Assembly (NCBI RefSeq): GCF_006783905.1
Contig: NZ_VFPE01000003.1
Span: forward strand, 124,001-188,000
DNA length: 64,000 nucleotides
Reading direction: 5' to 3'
Source of the DNA: Microbacterium kyungheense
Lineage (GTDB): Bacteria > Actinomycetota > Actinomycetes > Actinomycetales > Microbacteriaceae
Position numbers and translations under genes: made by a program. This document shows, piece by piece, positions 53,911-61,946 of the stretch. The first letter of the stretch is position 1. Each line of letters opens with the position of its first letter. The notes under the pieces were generated by a model. That model saw only the letters and a program-made list of their open reading frames with translations, was not told the DNA's origin and did no database searches.

Positions 53911-54903
53911 TCAGCCCTTCACGGCGCCGACCGTGATGCCGCTGACGAAGTAGCGCTGGACGTACGGGTAGGCGAGCAGGATCGGCCCTGTCGCGAGCAC
54001 GGCGCTGGCCATCTTGAGCGTGTTGCTCGGCAGATCGGTGATGCTGACGTTGGAGCCGGCGACCGAGTTCCGCAGGGCGTTGGCCGTGTTGATGATGTTG
54101 TAGAGGTAGTACTGCAGCGGTTTGAACTCGACGGTCGACCCGAGATACAGCGACGACAGGTACCACTCGTTCCAGTAGCCGAGGGCGAGGAACAGGCCGA
54201 CGGTGGCGAGCGCGGGCTTCATCATCGGAAGCGTCAGCTGCCAGAAGATGCGGAAGTCCCCGGCGCCGTCCACCTTGCCCGACTCGATGACCTCGTACGG
54301 GACGGTGCGCATGAAGTTCTTCATCAGGATGATGAGCCACGGCGTCATGAGCAGGGGCAGCCAGACCGCGAGGTAGCTGCCGCGCAGTCCCAGCGTGCGG
54401 CTCACCCACAGGAACGTGGGGGCGAGACCCGCCGAGAACAGCGTCGTGAAGTAGATGAAGAACGTGATGTGGTTGCGGAACCGGAAGTCCTGCCGGAACA
54501 GCGCGTACCCGGTCATGGCGATGATGATGAGGCCCACCGCGGTGCCCGTGACCGTCATGGTGATGGTCACGATGTACGAGCCGAGGATCTGCTGCGGCGC
54601 CGCGAAGATGTACTCGTAGGCGTCGAGCGTGAAGTCCTTGGGGAACAGCCCGAACCCGCTCTCGCGGATCGCCGACTCGCTCGAGAAGGATGCCGACAGG
54701 ATGAGCACGAACGGCAGCAGGCAGAACAGCGAGAAGACCGTGATGAAGACGTACGAGATGCCGCGCAGGGCGTAGTCGCTGCGCGCGAGCTTGACCGGGC
54801 GCGCCCGGTTGGACCGCGTCCACCAGCGCTGCTTGGGCCGCTTGCCGGAAACGGTGGTGAGCGTCTCGGTCGCCGACGGCAGCAGCAGATCAGAAGAGGG
54901 CAT
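53911..54903 (-). CDS. carbohydrate ABC transporter permease (LplC type)
   Basis: 330 residues, six helices after a basic 45-residue leader. The EAA loop reads EVIESGKVDGAGDFRIFWQLTLP. The C-terminus YVQRYFVSGITVGAVKG is typical for LplC/YtcP. Its start overlaps the preceding permease gene by 14 nt, so both are made together. No ATPase gene lies nearby. Confidence 0.92.
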   Translation of the reverse strand: MPSSDLLLPSATETLTTVSGKRPKQRWWTRSNRARPVKLARSDYALRGISYVFITVFSLFCLLPFVLILSASFSSESAIRESGFGLFPKDFTLDAYEYIFAAPQQILGSYIVTITMTVTGTAVGLIIIAMTGYALFRQDFRFRNHITFFIYFTTLFSAGLAPTFLWVSRTLGLRGSYLAVWLPLLMTPWLIILMKNFMRTVPYEVIESGKVDGAGDFRIFWQLTLPMMKPALATVGLFLALGYWNEWYLSSLYLGSTVEFKPLQYYLYNIINTANALRNSVAGSNVSITDLPSNTLKMASAVLATGPILLAYPYVQRYFVSGITVGAVKG

Positions 54904-55879
54904 AGTCCTTGTTCATCTTTCGGACGATCCAGTTCGCCAGGAGCACGATGGCGAAGCCGAACAGCGATTGGTACAGGCCCACGGCCGTCGAGGTCGTGAA
55001 GTTGTTCTGCGACATCACCATCCGGTAGACGGAGGTCTCGATGATGTCGGTGGTCTGGAACAGCGCCGCGTTGTTGCCGACGAGGTTCCAGAACAGCCCG
55101 AAGTTGCCGTGCATGATGCCGCCGAGCGAGAACAGCAGCAGGATGATGAACGTCGGCTTGAGGCTCGGCAGGATGACGTAGCGGATGCGCTGCCAGGCCG
55201 ATGCGCCGTCGATCGCCGCCGCCTCGAAGAGCCCCTTGTCGATGCCCATGATCGCCGCGAAGTACACGATCGAGCCGTAGCCCGTGCTCTGCCACAGGAA
55301 GACCAGGATGATGATGATCGGCCAGATGCCGGCCATGCTGTAGATCTTGATCGGGTCGCCGCCGGTCTCTTTGATCAGCGTGTTGAGCGCACCGGTGTCG
55401 TAGTTCAGCAGGTTGAAGGCGATGACGCCGATGAGCACGACCGAGATGAAGTACGGCAGGAACATCACGCCCTGCGTGACCTTCTTGAAGTACTTCATCC
55501 GCACCTCGTTGAACATGATCGCGATCGCGATCTGGAAGATGTTGCCGAGCACGATGAAGGCGACGTTGTAGAGGATCGTGTTGCGCGTGAGCACCCACAG
55601 CTGCCCCGACTTCACCAGGAACTCGAAGTTCTTGAAGCCCACGAACGGGCTCCCGAAGATGCCGTCGGTGTAGTTGAAGTTCGTGAAGGCGATCCAGATG
55701 CCGGGCAGCGGCCCGTAGTTGAACGCGAGGAAGTACAGGATCGCCGGGACGCACATCAGCAGCAGCATGCGGCTGTCTCTGACGTGCTGCCAGAACGTCT
55801 TGCGCTTACGGGGCTGCGGCGCCTTCGGCGTCCGCTGCCGGGGTGGCGCCGCCTGCTGGGGCGCTTCTTTCAGAGCCAT
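54890..55879 (-). CDS. carbohydrate ABC transporter permease (LplB type)
   Basis: 329 residues with six helices; the first (LLLMCVPAILYFLAFNY) begins near residue 38. LPGIWIAFTNFNYTDGIFGSPFVGFKNFEFL and the EAA loop EAAAIDGASAWQRIRYVILP are LplB-like. ATG 55879 has GGCGGAGG immediately upstream, closer than usual. It is the first gene of the importer operon, and an 18-bp palindrome lies 26 nt before the start. Confidence 0.92.
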   Translation of the reverse strand: MALKEAPQQAAPPRQRTPKAPQPRKRKTFWQHVRDSRMLLLMCVPAILYFLAFNYGPLPGIWIAFTNFNYTDGIFGSPFVGFKNFEFLVKSGQLWVLTRNTILYNVAFIVLGNIFQIAIAIMFNEVRMKYFKKVTQGVMFLPYFISVVLIGVIAFNLLNYDTGALNTLIKETGGDPIKIYSMAGIWPIIIILVFLWQSTGYGSIVYFAAIMGIDKGLFEAAAIDGASAWQRIRYVILPSLKPTFIILLLFSLGGIMHGNFGLFWNLVGNNAALFQTTDIIETSVYRMVMSQNNFTTSTAVGLYQSLFGFAIVLLANWIVRKMNKDYALF

Positions 55880-55904
55880 CCTCCGCCTCTCTGCGGTGAC
55901 AACC

Positions 55905-55922
55905 GGTGTCGACGTCGACACC
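55905..55922. promoter_or_regulatory. 18-bp perfect palindrome before the importer operon
   Basis: GGTGTCGACGTCGACACC reads the same on both strands. It lies 26-43 nt before the LplB start, in the 5' leader or at the promoter, ideal for a repressor. A LacI- or ROK-type regulator is the most likely ligand; the ROK gene at 47825-49057 is a candidate. Confidence 0.65.
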
Positions 55923-56003
55923 AAGAACAGGGATAAAACTAACCCTCGATGAAACTCCCGCCACTGTAACCTCACGCCTCTGCGACTGACAAGGACCAAT
56001 TTT

Positions 56004-56017
56004 GGAATGCGTTTTCC
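56004..56017. promoter_or_regulatory. cre-like element GGAAAACGCATTCC before the DUF6807 gene
   Basis: On the minus strand the site reads GGAAAACGCATTCC, close to the LacI/CcpA-type consensus with a central CG. It lies 25-38 nt upstream of ATG 56042. Which regulator would bind is unknown. Confidence 0.4.
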
Positions 56018-56041
56018 GTTACGGTCGGCGACAATGGAGCC

Positions 56042-56953
56042 ATGACCGACCTGGCGCTTCGCATCGACGACGCGGAGGCCGTCGTCACCACCGGTGGCGT
56101 GGACATCGCCCGCTACGCCTTCGACGGCGGCGGTGCCGCCTCAGAGGGGCCGAAGCCCTACCTGCACCCGCTGCGCACGCTCGGCGGCGCTCCGCTGACG
56201 GCGTACCGCCCGTGGGATCACCGCTGGCACAAGGGCCTGCAGCTCACGTGGACCCACGTGTCGGGCGAGAACTTCTGGGGCGGGCCGACGTATCGCCGCG
56301 ACAGCGGGTACGTGCAGCTCGACAACGTCGGCCGCATGCGTCACGACGCGTTCACGGAGGTGGTGGATGCCGGTCCCGCGGTGTCGTTCGCCGAACAGCT
56401 GACGTGGATCACCCGGGCGGGCCGGTCGTGGGTCGCCGAGACCCGGAGCCACCGCTTCCACGGCGTGGACCCCGACCGCGGCCTGTGGATCCTCGACTTC
56501 GCCACGACCCTCCGCAACATCGCGGAGCATGACCTCGAGCTCGGCAGCCCGACGACCCAGGGCCGCCCGAACGCGGGCTACACCGGGTATGTGATCCGGA
56601 TGCCGCGGGCCTGGACCGGCGGACGGGTGCTCGCCGGCGGGCTCCCCGACGACGCGGGCGCCGACGCCGTGATGGGCGTCGAGGCGCCCTGGGTGGCGTT
56701 CTCGGGCGAGCACGACGAGGTCGACGGCGGCGGCACGGTGCTCGTCTACGCCGGCGCCTCGACCGGGGGCCCCGCGATCCGCTGGTTCGTGCGCAGCGAG
56801 CCCACGCCGATCCTCGCGCCCTCGCCGTCCTTCGCCGAGCACATCGTGCTCGCACCGGGCGCCGAGCTCTCACTCACCCACCGCCACGTCTTCGGCGACC
56901 GCATCTGGACGGCGGAAGAGACGCGGATGCTGGCGGCGGAGCTCGCACCGTGA
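56042..56953 (+). CDS. DUF6807 (PmoA family) protein
   Basis: 303 residues. PYLHPLRTLGGAPLTAYRPWDHRWHKGLQ and NFWGGPTYRRDSGYVQLDN, in pieces, are the signature of this family, annotated PmoA in many genomes though unrelated to particulate methane monooxygenase in any proven way. Members often lie in sugar-catabolic loci of actinobacteria; the fold seems to be a galactose-mutarotase-like beta-sandwich. Divergent from the importer operon and convergent with the GH3 gene. Confidence 0.85.
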   Translation: MTDLALRIDDAEAVVTTGGVDIARYAFDGGGAASEGPKPYLHPLRTLGGAPLTAYRPWDHRWHKGLQLTWTHVSGENFWGGPTYRRDSGYVQLDNVGRMRHDAFTEVVDAGPAVSFAEQLTWITRAGRSWVAETRSHRFHGVDPDRGLWILDFATTLRNIAEHDLELGSPTTQGRPNAGYTGYVIRMPRAWTGGRVLAGGLPDDAGADAVMGVEAPWVAFSGEHDEVDGGGTVLVYAGASTGGPAIRWFVRSEPTPILAPSPSFAEHIVLAPGAELSLTHRHVFGDRIWTAEETRMLAAELAP

Positions 56954-56971
56954 GATCGGGGTCGACGCACC

Positions 56972-57074
56972 GCGCTTCGTCTCGCTGGCGCTCGCTCAGC
57001 GACCGGAACACAGGTCCCGTCGGGAACCTGTGACCCGGTCGCTGAGCGAGCGAGGAACGAGCGAGACGAAGCGC
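56972..57074. repeat. palindromic repeat, copy 2, between convergent genes
   Basis: Outer arms GCGCTTCGTCTCGCT (56972-56986) and AGCGAGACGAAGCGC (57060-57074) are perfectly complementary; inside are arms with GCTCGCTCAGCGACC and its complement, and an innermost ACAGGTCCCG/CGGGAACCTGT pair. Related to 44537-44609. It probably also ends both convergent transcripts. Confidence 0.8.
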
Positions 57075-57096
57075 AACCCCGGCGTTCCGAACGGAC

Positions 57097-59625
57097 TCAG
57101 TCGGTGACCTCCAGCACCCCCGAGACCGGGAGGTCCCACGCCGAGGGACCCGCGGCGAGCGTGTAGGCGCCGGGCTGGACGCGCAGCGCGCCCTCATGCA
57201 CCCAGTCCTCGACCGCGCCCGGCAGGCGCACGGCGTCATCCCACACGGCGAGCCGGTCGACGCCGAACGCCAGCTCGACGTCGCGGGCCTCGCCGGGCGC
57301 GAGGCGCACGCGCGCATAGGCGACGAGCAGACGGCGCGGGGTGGGCAGGTCGAGGCCGGGCGCCGGCAGCGCGTACAGCTGCACGAGCTCCTCGGCGTCG
57401 CGCTCGCCCGTGTTCGCCACGCGGACGGTGACGCGCACGGCGTCGTCGTCCTCACGCGGTCCGAACGCCGCATGCCGGTGGGTCCCGGCAGGCGCCGGCA
57501 CGACGGCATCCGTCACCGTCACGGACTCGTACGACACCGACGTGTAGGTCAGGCCGTGGCCGAACGCGAACGCGGGTGCGTCGGCCTGGTGCCGGTAGGT
57601 CGCGCCCTGGCGCAGCGTGTCGTAGTCGAACAGGTCCCCCGGCTGCTGCTCGGTGGCAGGCCAGCTCTGCGACAGGCGGCCCGCCGGTTCGCGATCGCCC
57701 GAGAGGACGTCGACCAGGCCATGGCCGAGCTCCTGCCCGCCGTGGCTCGACCATACGACGGTCTCTGCCGCGTCCGCGCCGTCGAGCACGTACGGGTAGC
57801 TCGAGACGATCGTCAGCACGGTGCGCGGGTTGGCCTCGCGGGCGACGCGCCAGAGCTCCGTCCAGGCTGACGGCAGCCGCAGGTGCGGGCGGTCCTCGGT
57901 CTCGCGACCGTTCAGGTGCGGGTCGTTGCCGACCGCGACGATCACCGCGTCCGCGCGCGCGGCGGCCTCGGCCACCGCCTCGACCCCCGAGCGCACGACG
58001 CGCACGCCGAAGCGCTCGGCCGTTGCGAGCGTCACGGCCTCGGCCGCCAGCAGCCCCGAGTCGCGGAACGCGCGCACCCACCGCCCCGAGCCGAGGTGCA
58101 GCAGCGACACGGTGCCGTCGGGGTGATGGTGCAGGCGGAAGCTCTCTTGCACGACCCACTCGCCGACGCGCGTCGCGTCGGCGCGAATGGGCCAGCGGCC
58201 GCCCGTCAGCAGCAGCCCGCTGGCGTGCGAGCGGAGGGTGAGGATGCCGTCGCCCCAGTCGGTCACGTCGAACAGCGCATCCTCGCCGACGGTGGCTGCC
58301 GACGCCTCGACCGTCGATCCGTCGGCGGCGGCGGTGACGTAGCGGCCGGTGGACGTCGCCCGCAGCGCGATCGTGTCGGCGCCGCTCACGATCTCGGCCT
58401 CGCCGAACCGCTCGGCGGCCGCCGCCCCGATGCCGACGGCGTACGGCGGGGTTCCCGCGTACCAGTCGGTGAGCACGGCATCGGCGAGCGGTCCGACGAC
58501 GGCCACGCGCGCGCCGGGGGTCAGCGGCAGCACGCCGGCGTCGTTCCGCAGCACGACGACCGAGCGCGCCACCGCCTCCCGCGCGAGGTCGCGCGCGCCG
58601 GGCGCGTCGATGGCGTCGGCCGTGATGCCCGCGTACGGGTCGGCCCCGCCGTCGAACTCGCCGGTCCTGATCCGCAGCTCCAGCAGCCGCAGCACGGCCT
58701 GATCGACGTCGTGCACCGTCAGCAGACCCGCGGCGAGCGCCTCGGTCACGTACCCGATCGTCGGTGCGGCGTTCGCCTCGTTGTCGGTGAACGAATCCAG
58801 CCCCGATCGCACGAGGGCCGCCGCGGCATGGACGTGGTCGGGCTGCGCGCGCTGGGTCGTGACCAGGAAGGTGGGGGCTCCGGCATCCGACACCACCGCG
58901 ATGGACTCTTCGGACCACGACCGCGCCTCGGCGACGAGCTCGGGCTGCGTGTGCGCGGGCACGCCGTTGACGCGGTTGTAGGCGAGCATCATGCCGCCCG
59001 CGACGCCGGCCTCGATCGCGCCGCGGAAGGCAGGCAGCTCTTCTTCGTGCAGGGTGCGCAGCGACAGCTCGGACGACGTCACCGACCGGTCGGTCTCGTT
59101 GTTGTACGCCAGGAAGTGCTTGAGCGCGGGCACCGTGCGCCACACGCGCTCGTGGTCGCCCCGCAGCCCGCGGGAGTACGCGGTGCCGAAGACGGCGGTG
59201 ACGTGCGGGTCCTCGGAGTAGCCCTCCTCGTTGCGGCCCCAGCCGGGGTGGCGCAGCGTGTTGACGACGGGCGCCCACACGTTGAGGCTCACGCGCGGGT
59301 TCTCGGCGTGCTTCGCGCGCACCTCGATGGCGGCCACCTCGCCGACACGGCGCACGAGGTCCTCGTCCCACGTGGCGGCCAGGCCCACCGGCTGCGGGAA
59401 GACCGTGGCGCGTCCGAGCCACGCGGCGCCGTGCAGCGCCTCGCATCCGGTGTGCCACTCGTCCAGCCCGAGGCGCTCGATCGCCGGGGCGACCTGATGC
59501 AGCATCGCGATGCGCTCCTCGGGCGTCAGCCGGCCGAGCAGATCGCGCGCCCGCTCGGCGAGCGGCCGGTCGACCTGCCGGAACACGGGCTGCTCCGGGG
59601 TGACGGCATCCTGGGTGTCGGTCAT
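57097..59625 (-). CDS. glycoside hydrolase family 3 beta-glucosidase-like, with an inserted beta-trefoil-like domain
   Basis: 842 residues. The GH3 barrel (1-330) has RVSLNVWAPVVNTLRHPGWGRNEEGYSEDP and KHFLAYNNE; the nucleophile is Asp247 in VVSDAGAP. The second lobe begins near 355 but is interrupted at about 417-540 by three repeats with the pattern of fascin-like trefoils (IALRATSTGRYV, LTLRSHASGLLL, VSLLHLGSGRWV) before resuming at AEAAARADAVIVAVGND. A C-terminal FnIII domain follows. No signal peptide. ATG 59625 overlaps the GH31 stop by 4 nt. Substrate is a beta-linked gluco- or xylo-oligomer by family, not proven. Confidence 0.88.
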   Translation of the reverse strand: MTDTQDAVTPEQPVFRQVDRPLAERARDLLGRLTPEERIAMLHQVAPAIERLGLDEWHTGCEALHGAAWLGRATVFPQPVGLAATWDEDLVRRVGEVAAIEVRAKHAENPRVSLNVWAPVVNTLRHPGWGRNEEGYSEDPHVTAVFGTAYSRGLRGDHERVWRTVPALKHFLAYNNETDRSVTSSELSLRTLHEEELPAFRGAIEAGVAGGMMLAYNRVNGVPAHTQPELVAEARSWSEESIAVVSDAGAPTFLVTTQRAQPDHVHAAAALVRSGLDSFTDNEANAAPTIGYVTEALAAGLLTVHDVDQAVLRLLELRIRTGEFDGGADPYAGITADAIDAPGARDLAREAVARSVVVLRNDAGVLPLTPGARVAVVGPLADAVLTDWYAGTPPYAVGIGAAAAERFGEAEIVSGADTIALRATSTGRYVTAAADGSTVEASAATVGEDALFDVTDWGDGILTLRSHASGLLLTGGRWPIRADATRVGEWVVQESFRLHHHPDGTVSLLHLGSGRWVRAFRDSGLLAAEAVTLATAERFGVRVVRSGVEAVAEAAARADAVIVAVGNDPHLNGRETEDRPHLRLPSAWTELWRVAREANPRTVLTIVSSYPYVLDGADAAETVVWSSHGGQELGHGLVDVLSGDREPAGRLSQSWPATEQQPGDLFDYDTLRQGATYRHQADAPAFAFGHGLTYTSVSYESVTVTDAVVPAPAGTHRHAAFGPREDDDAVRVTVRVANTGERDAEELVQLYALPAPGLDLPTPRRLLVAYARVRLAPGEARDVELAFGVDRLAVWDDAVRLPGAVEDWVHEGALRVQPGAYTLAAGPSAWDLPVSGVLEVTD

Positions 59626-61946
59626 CGTGCCGCCTCCTCGACGTCGAGCTGGAGCGAAAGGGTGGATGCCTCGCCCCGGACGATCCGGTCGCCCACCTGC
59701 AGCGCCCACGCAGCACGTGCGTCGTCCGAGATCGCGGTGATCGTGCGGCCTTCGCGCAGCACCCGGAACGAGGTGGGCGCCGAGCCGTCGTGACCGGGAA
59801 CCGTCGTGACGGCGTCGTACCCGTCGGGCAGTGCGAAGCAGCGCAGCGTGACGCCGTCCGCCCAGTCGTAGTCGGGTCGGCTGTCGTCGGCCCCGAAGGG
59901 CAGCACCGTGCCGGGGCGCACGCGCAGCGGCACGGAGTCGTAGCCGTGGGTCTCGGTGATCCAGCGGCGGCCGTCCACGACCGATCCGTCGAGGAGCGAG
60001 GTCCACTCCCCCTCCGGCACGTAGTACTCGACGGTGCCGTCCGCGGTGAACACGGGCGCCACCAGCAGGGCCTCGCCCAGCATGTACTGCGTGTCGGCGT
60101 CGAAGCCGGACCGGTCGCCCGGGAACTCCAGCACCATCGGCCGCATCATCGGCGTGCCGTCGGTGTGCGCCTGCTCGGCTGCACCGGCGAGGTACGGCAT
60201 GAGGCGCATCTTGAGCTTCGTGAACTCGCGGGCGACGTCGACCGCCTCGTCGTCGAACGCCCACGGCACCCGCACCGTCGACGACCCGTGCAGGCGCGAG
60301 TGCGACGACAGCAGTCCGAAGGCGAGCCAGCGCTTGAACAGCCCGGGATCGGGCGTGCCCTCGAAGCCGCCGATGTCGTGGCTCCAGTAGCCGAAGCCCG
60401 ACATCGCCAGCGACAGGCCGCCGCGCAGCGACTCGGCCATCGACAGGAAGGACGAGTCGCTGTCGCCGCCCCAGTGCACCGGGAACTGCTGCGAGCCCGC
60501 GGTCGCCGAGCGCGCGAACACGACGGCGTTGCCGACGCCCTTGTGGCGCTCCAGCGCACGGAACACGACCTCGTTGTACAGTTTCGCGTAGAAGTTGTGC
60601 ATGCGATGCGGGTCCGAGCCGTCGTGCCACACGACCCCCTCGACCGGGATCCGCTCGCCGAAGTCGGTCTTGAACGTGTCCACGCCCTGATCGAGCAGCC
60701 CCTGGAGCTTGCCGACGTACCAGTCGGCGGCATCCGGATTCGTGAAGTCGACCAGGGCCATGCCGGCCTGCCACATGTCCCACTGCCACACGCCGCCGTC
60801 GGTGCGCCGGAGCAGGTAGCCCTTGTCTGCGGCTTCGCGGAACAGCGCCGAGCGCTGCGCGATGTACGGGTTGATCCACACCGACACGTGCACGTCGCGC
60901 TCGTGCATGCGGGCGATCTGCCCCACCGGATCGTGGAACGCGCGGGCGTCCCACTCGAAGTCGGTCCACTGGTACTCGCGCATCCAGAAGCAGTCGTAGT
61001 GGAAGACCGACAGCGGGATGTCGCGCTCGGCCATGCCGTCCACGAACGCGCTCACGGTGTCTTCGTCGTAGCTCGCCGTGAACGAGGTCGTCAGCCACAG
61101 CCCGAACGACCACGCCGGCACGCGCGCCGGGCGTCCGGTGAGCTCGGTGTAGCGGCGCAGCACGTCCTTGGGTTCGGGACCGTCGATGACGTAGTAGTCC
61201 AGCGACTCCCCGTCGACCGAGAACTGCACGCGCGAGTTGACCTCGCTGCCGATCTCGAACGACACATCGGCCGGGTTGTCGACGAACACGCCGTAGCCGC
61301 GGCTGGTGAGGTAGAACGGGACGTTCTTGTACGACTGCTCGCTGGACGTGCCGCCGTCCGCGTTCCACGTGTCGACGGTCTGTCCGTTCTTCACGAACGC
61401 GCCGAAGCGCTCGCCCAGGCCGTAGACCCGCTCCCCCGGCTCGATCGTCAGCTGCTGGTGCACCCACGTCGGGTCGCCGCCGCTCGGCCGGATCGCCGTG
61501 TGCGGCCGGCCGTTGCCGGTCATGTGCCCGATCGAGCGCGGCAGCGACGTCGTCAGCACGCGGTCGCCGCTCAGGAACTCGACGCGCCACGGCCCCGAGC
61601 GGGCGACGCGCACGCGCAGCGACCCCGCCTCGAGCACGCCCCACTCGTCGTCCAGCCGCACGGTGGGGACGAAGCCCTCGGCCGGCCGGACCTCGAAGTC
61701 AGGTCCCCGGTGCACCGCTCCGGAGTGGTGCTCGATGCGGACCTTGACGACGCCGGGCGCCGGCGCCGAGAACACGACCGTGAGCATCGGCCGGTTGAGC
61801 GTGTCGCCGCGCTCGCGGATCGCCGCGGTCGGCGCGTACACGCTCATGGTCCCGGCGGCCTCGTCGACGCGGATGTCGTCGACCTCGATCGCGTAGAGCG
61901 GGCTGAACGAGGGCCTGGTGAGCCAGTAGCCATCGGTGAACTTCAC
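59622..61946 (-). CDS. glycoside hydrolase family 31 alpha-xylosidase (YicI-like)
   Basis: 774 residues. The catalytic loop DTFKTDFGERIP carries the nucleophile Asp and HWGGDSDSSF the acid/base Asp; MWQAGMALVDFTNPDAADWY and the KTDFGE context are those of alpha-xylosidases rather than alpha-glucosidases. Such enzymes remove xylose from xyloglucan fragments. GTG 61946 overlaps the GH42 stop by 4 nt, preceded by GAAAGG. No signal peptide, so it works on imported sugars. Confidence 0.9.
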   Translation of the reverse strand: MKFTDGYWLTRPSFSPLYAIEVDDIRVDEAAGTMSVYAPTAAIRERGDTLNRPMLTVVFSAPAPGVVKVRIEHHSGAVHRGPDFEVRPAEGFVPTVRLDDEWGVLEAGSLRVRVARSGPWRVEFLSGDRVLTTSLPRSIGHMTGNGRPHTAIRPSGGDPTWVHQQLTIEPGERVYGLGERFGAFVKNGQTVDTWNADGGTSSEQSYKNVPFYLTSRGYGVFVDNPADVSFEIGSEVNSRVQFSVDGESLDYYVIDGPEPKDVLRRYTELTGRPARVPAWSFGLWLTTSFTASYDEDTVSAFVDGMAERDIPLSVFHYDCFWMREYQWTDFEWDARAFHDPVGQIARMHERDVHVSVWINPYIAQRSALFREAADKGYLLRRTDGGVWQWDMWQAGMALVDFTNPDAADWYVGKLQGLLDQGVDTFKTDFGERIPVEGVVWHDGSDPHRMHNFYAKLYNEVVFRALERHKGVGNAVVFARSATAGSQQFPVHWGGDSDSSFLSMAESLRGGLSLAMSGFGYWSHDIGGFEGTPDPGLFKRWLAFGLLSSHSRLHGSSTVRVPWAFDDEAVDVAREFTKLKMRLMPYLAGAAEQAHTDGTPMMRPMVLEFPGDRSGFDADTQYMLGEALLVAPVFTADGTVEYYVPEGEWTSLLDGSVVDGRRWITETHGYDSVPLRVRPGTVLPFGADDSRPDYDWADGVTLRCFALPDGYDAVTTVPGHDGSAPTSFRVLREGRTITAISDDARAAWALQVGDRIVRGEASTLSLQLDVEEAAR

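Noticed and set aside
56042..56953. True methane monooxygenase subunit because of the PmoA name
   Set aside because: No membrane helices or copper ligands of particulate methane monooxygenase; the name is an annotation label for this soluble family.
57097..61644. A very long frame of 1515 residues spanning GH3 and half of GH31
   Set aside because: The N-terminal 670 residues are Arg-rich antisense-style translation of the GH31 gene in another frame; the true GH3 start is ATG 59625, overlapping the GH31 stop by 4 nt.
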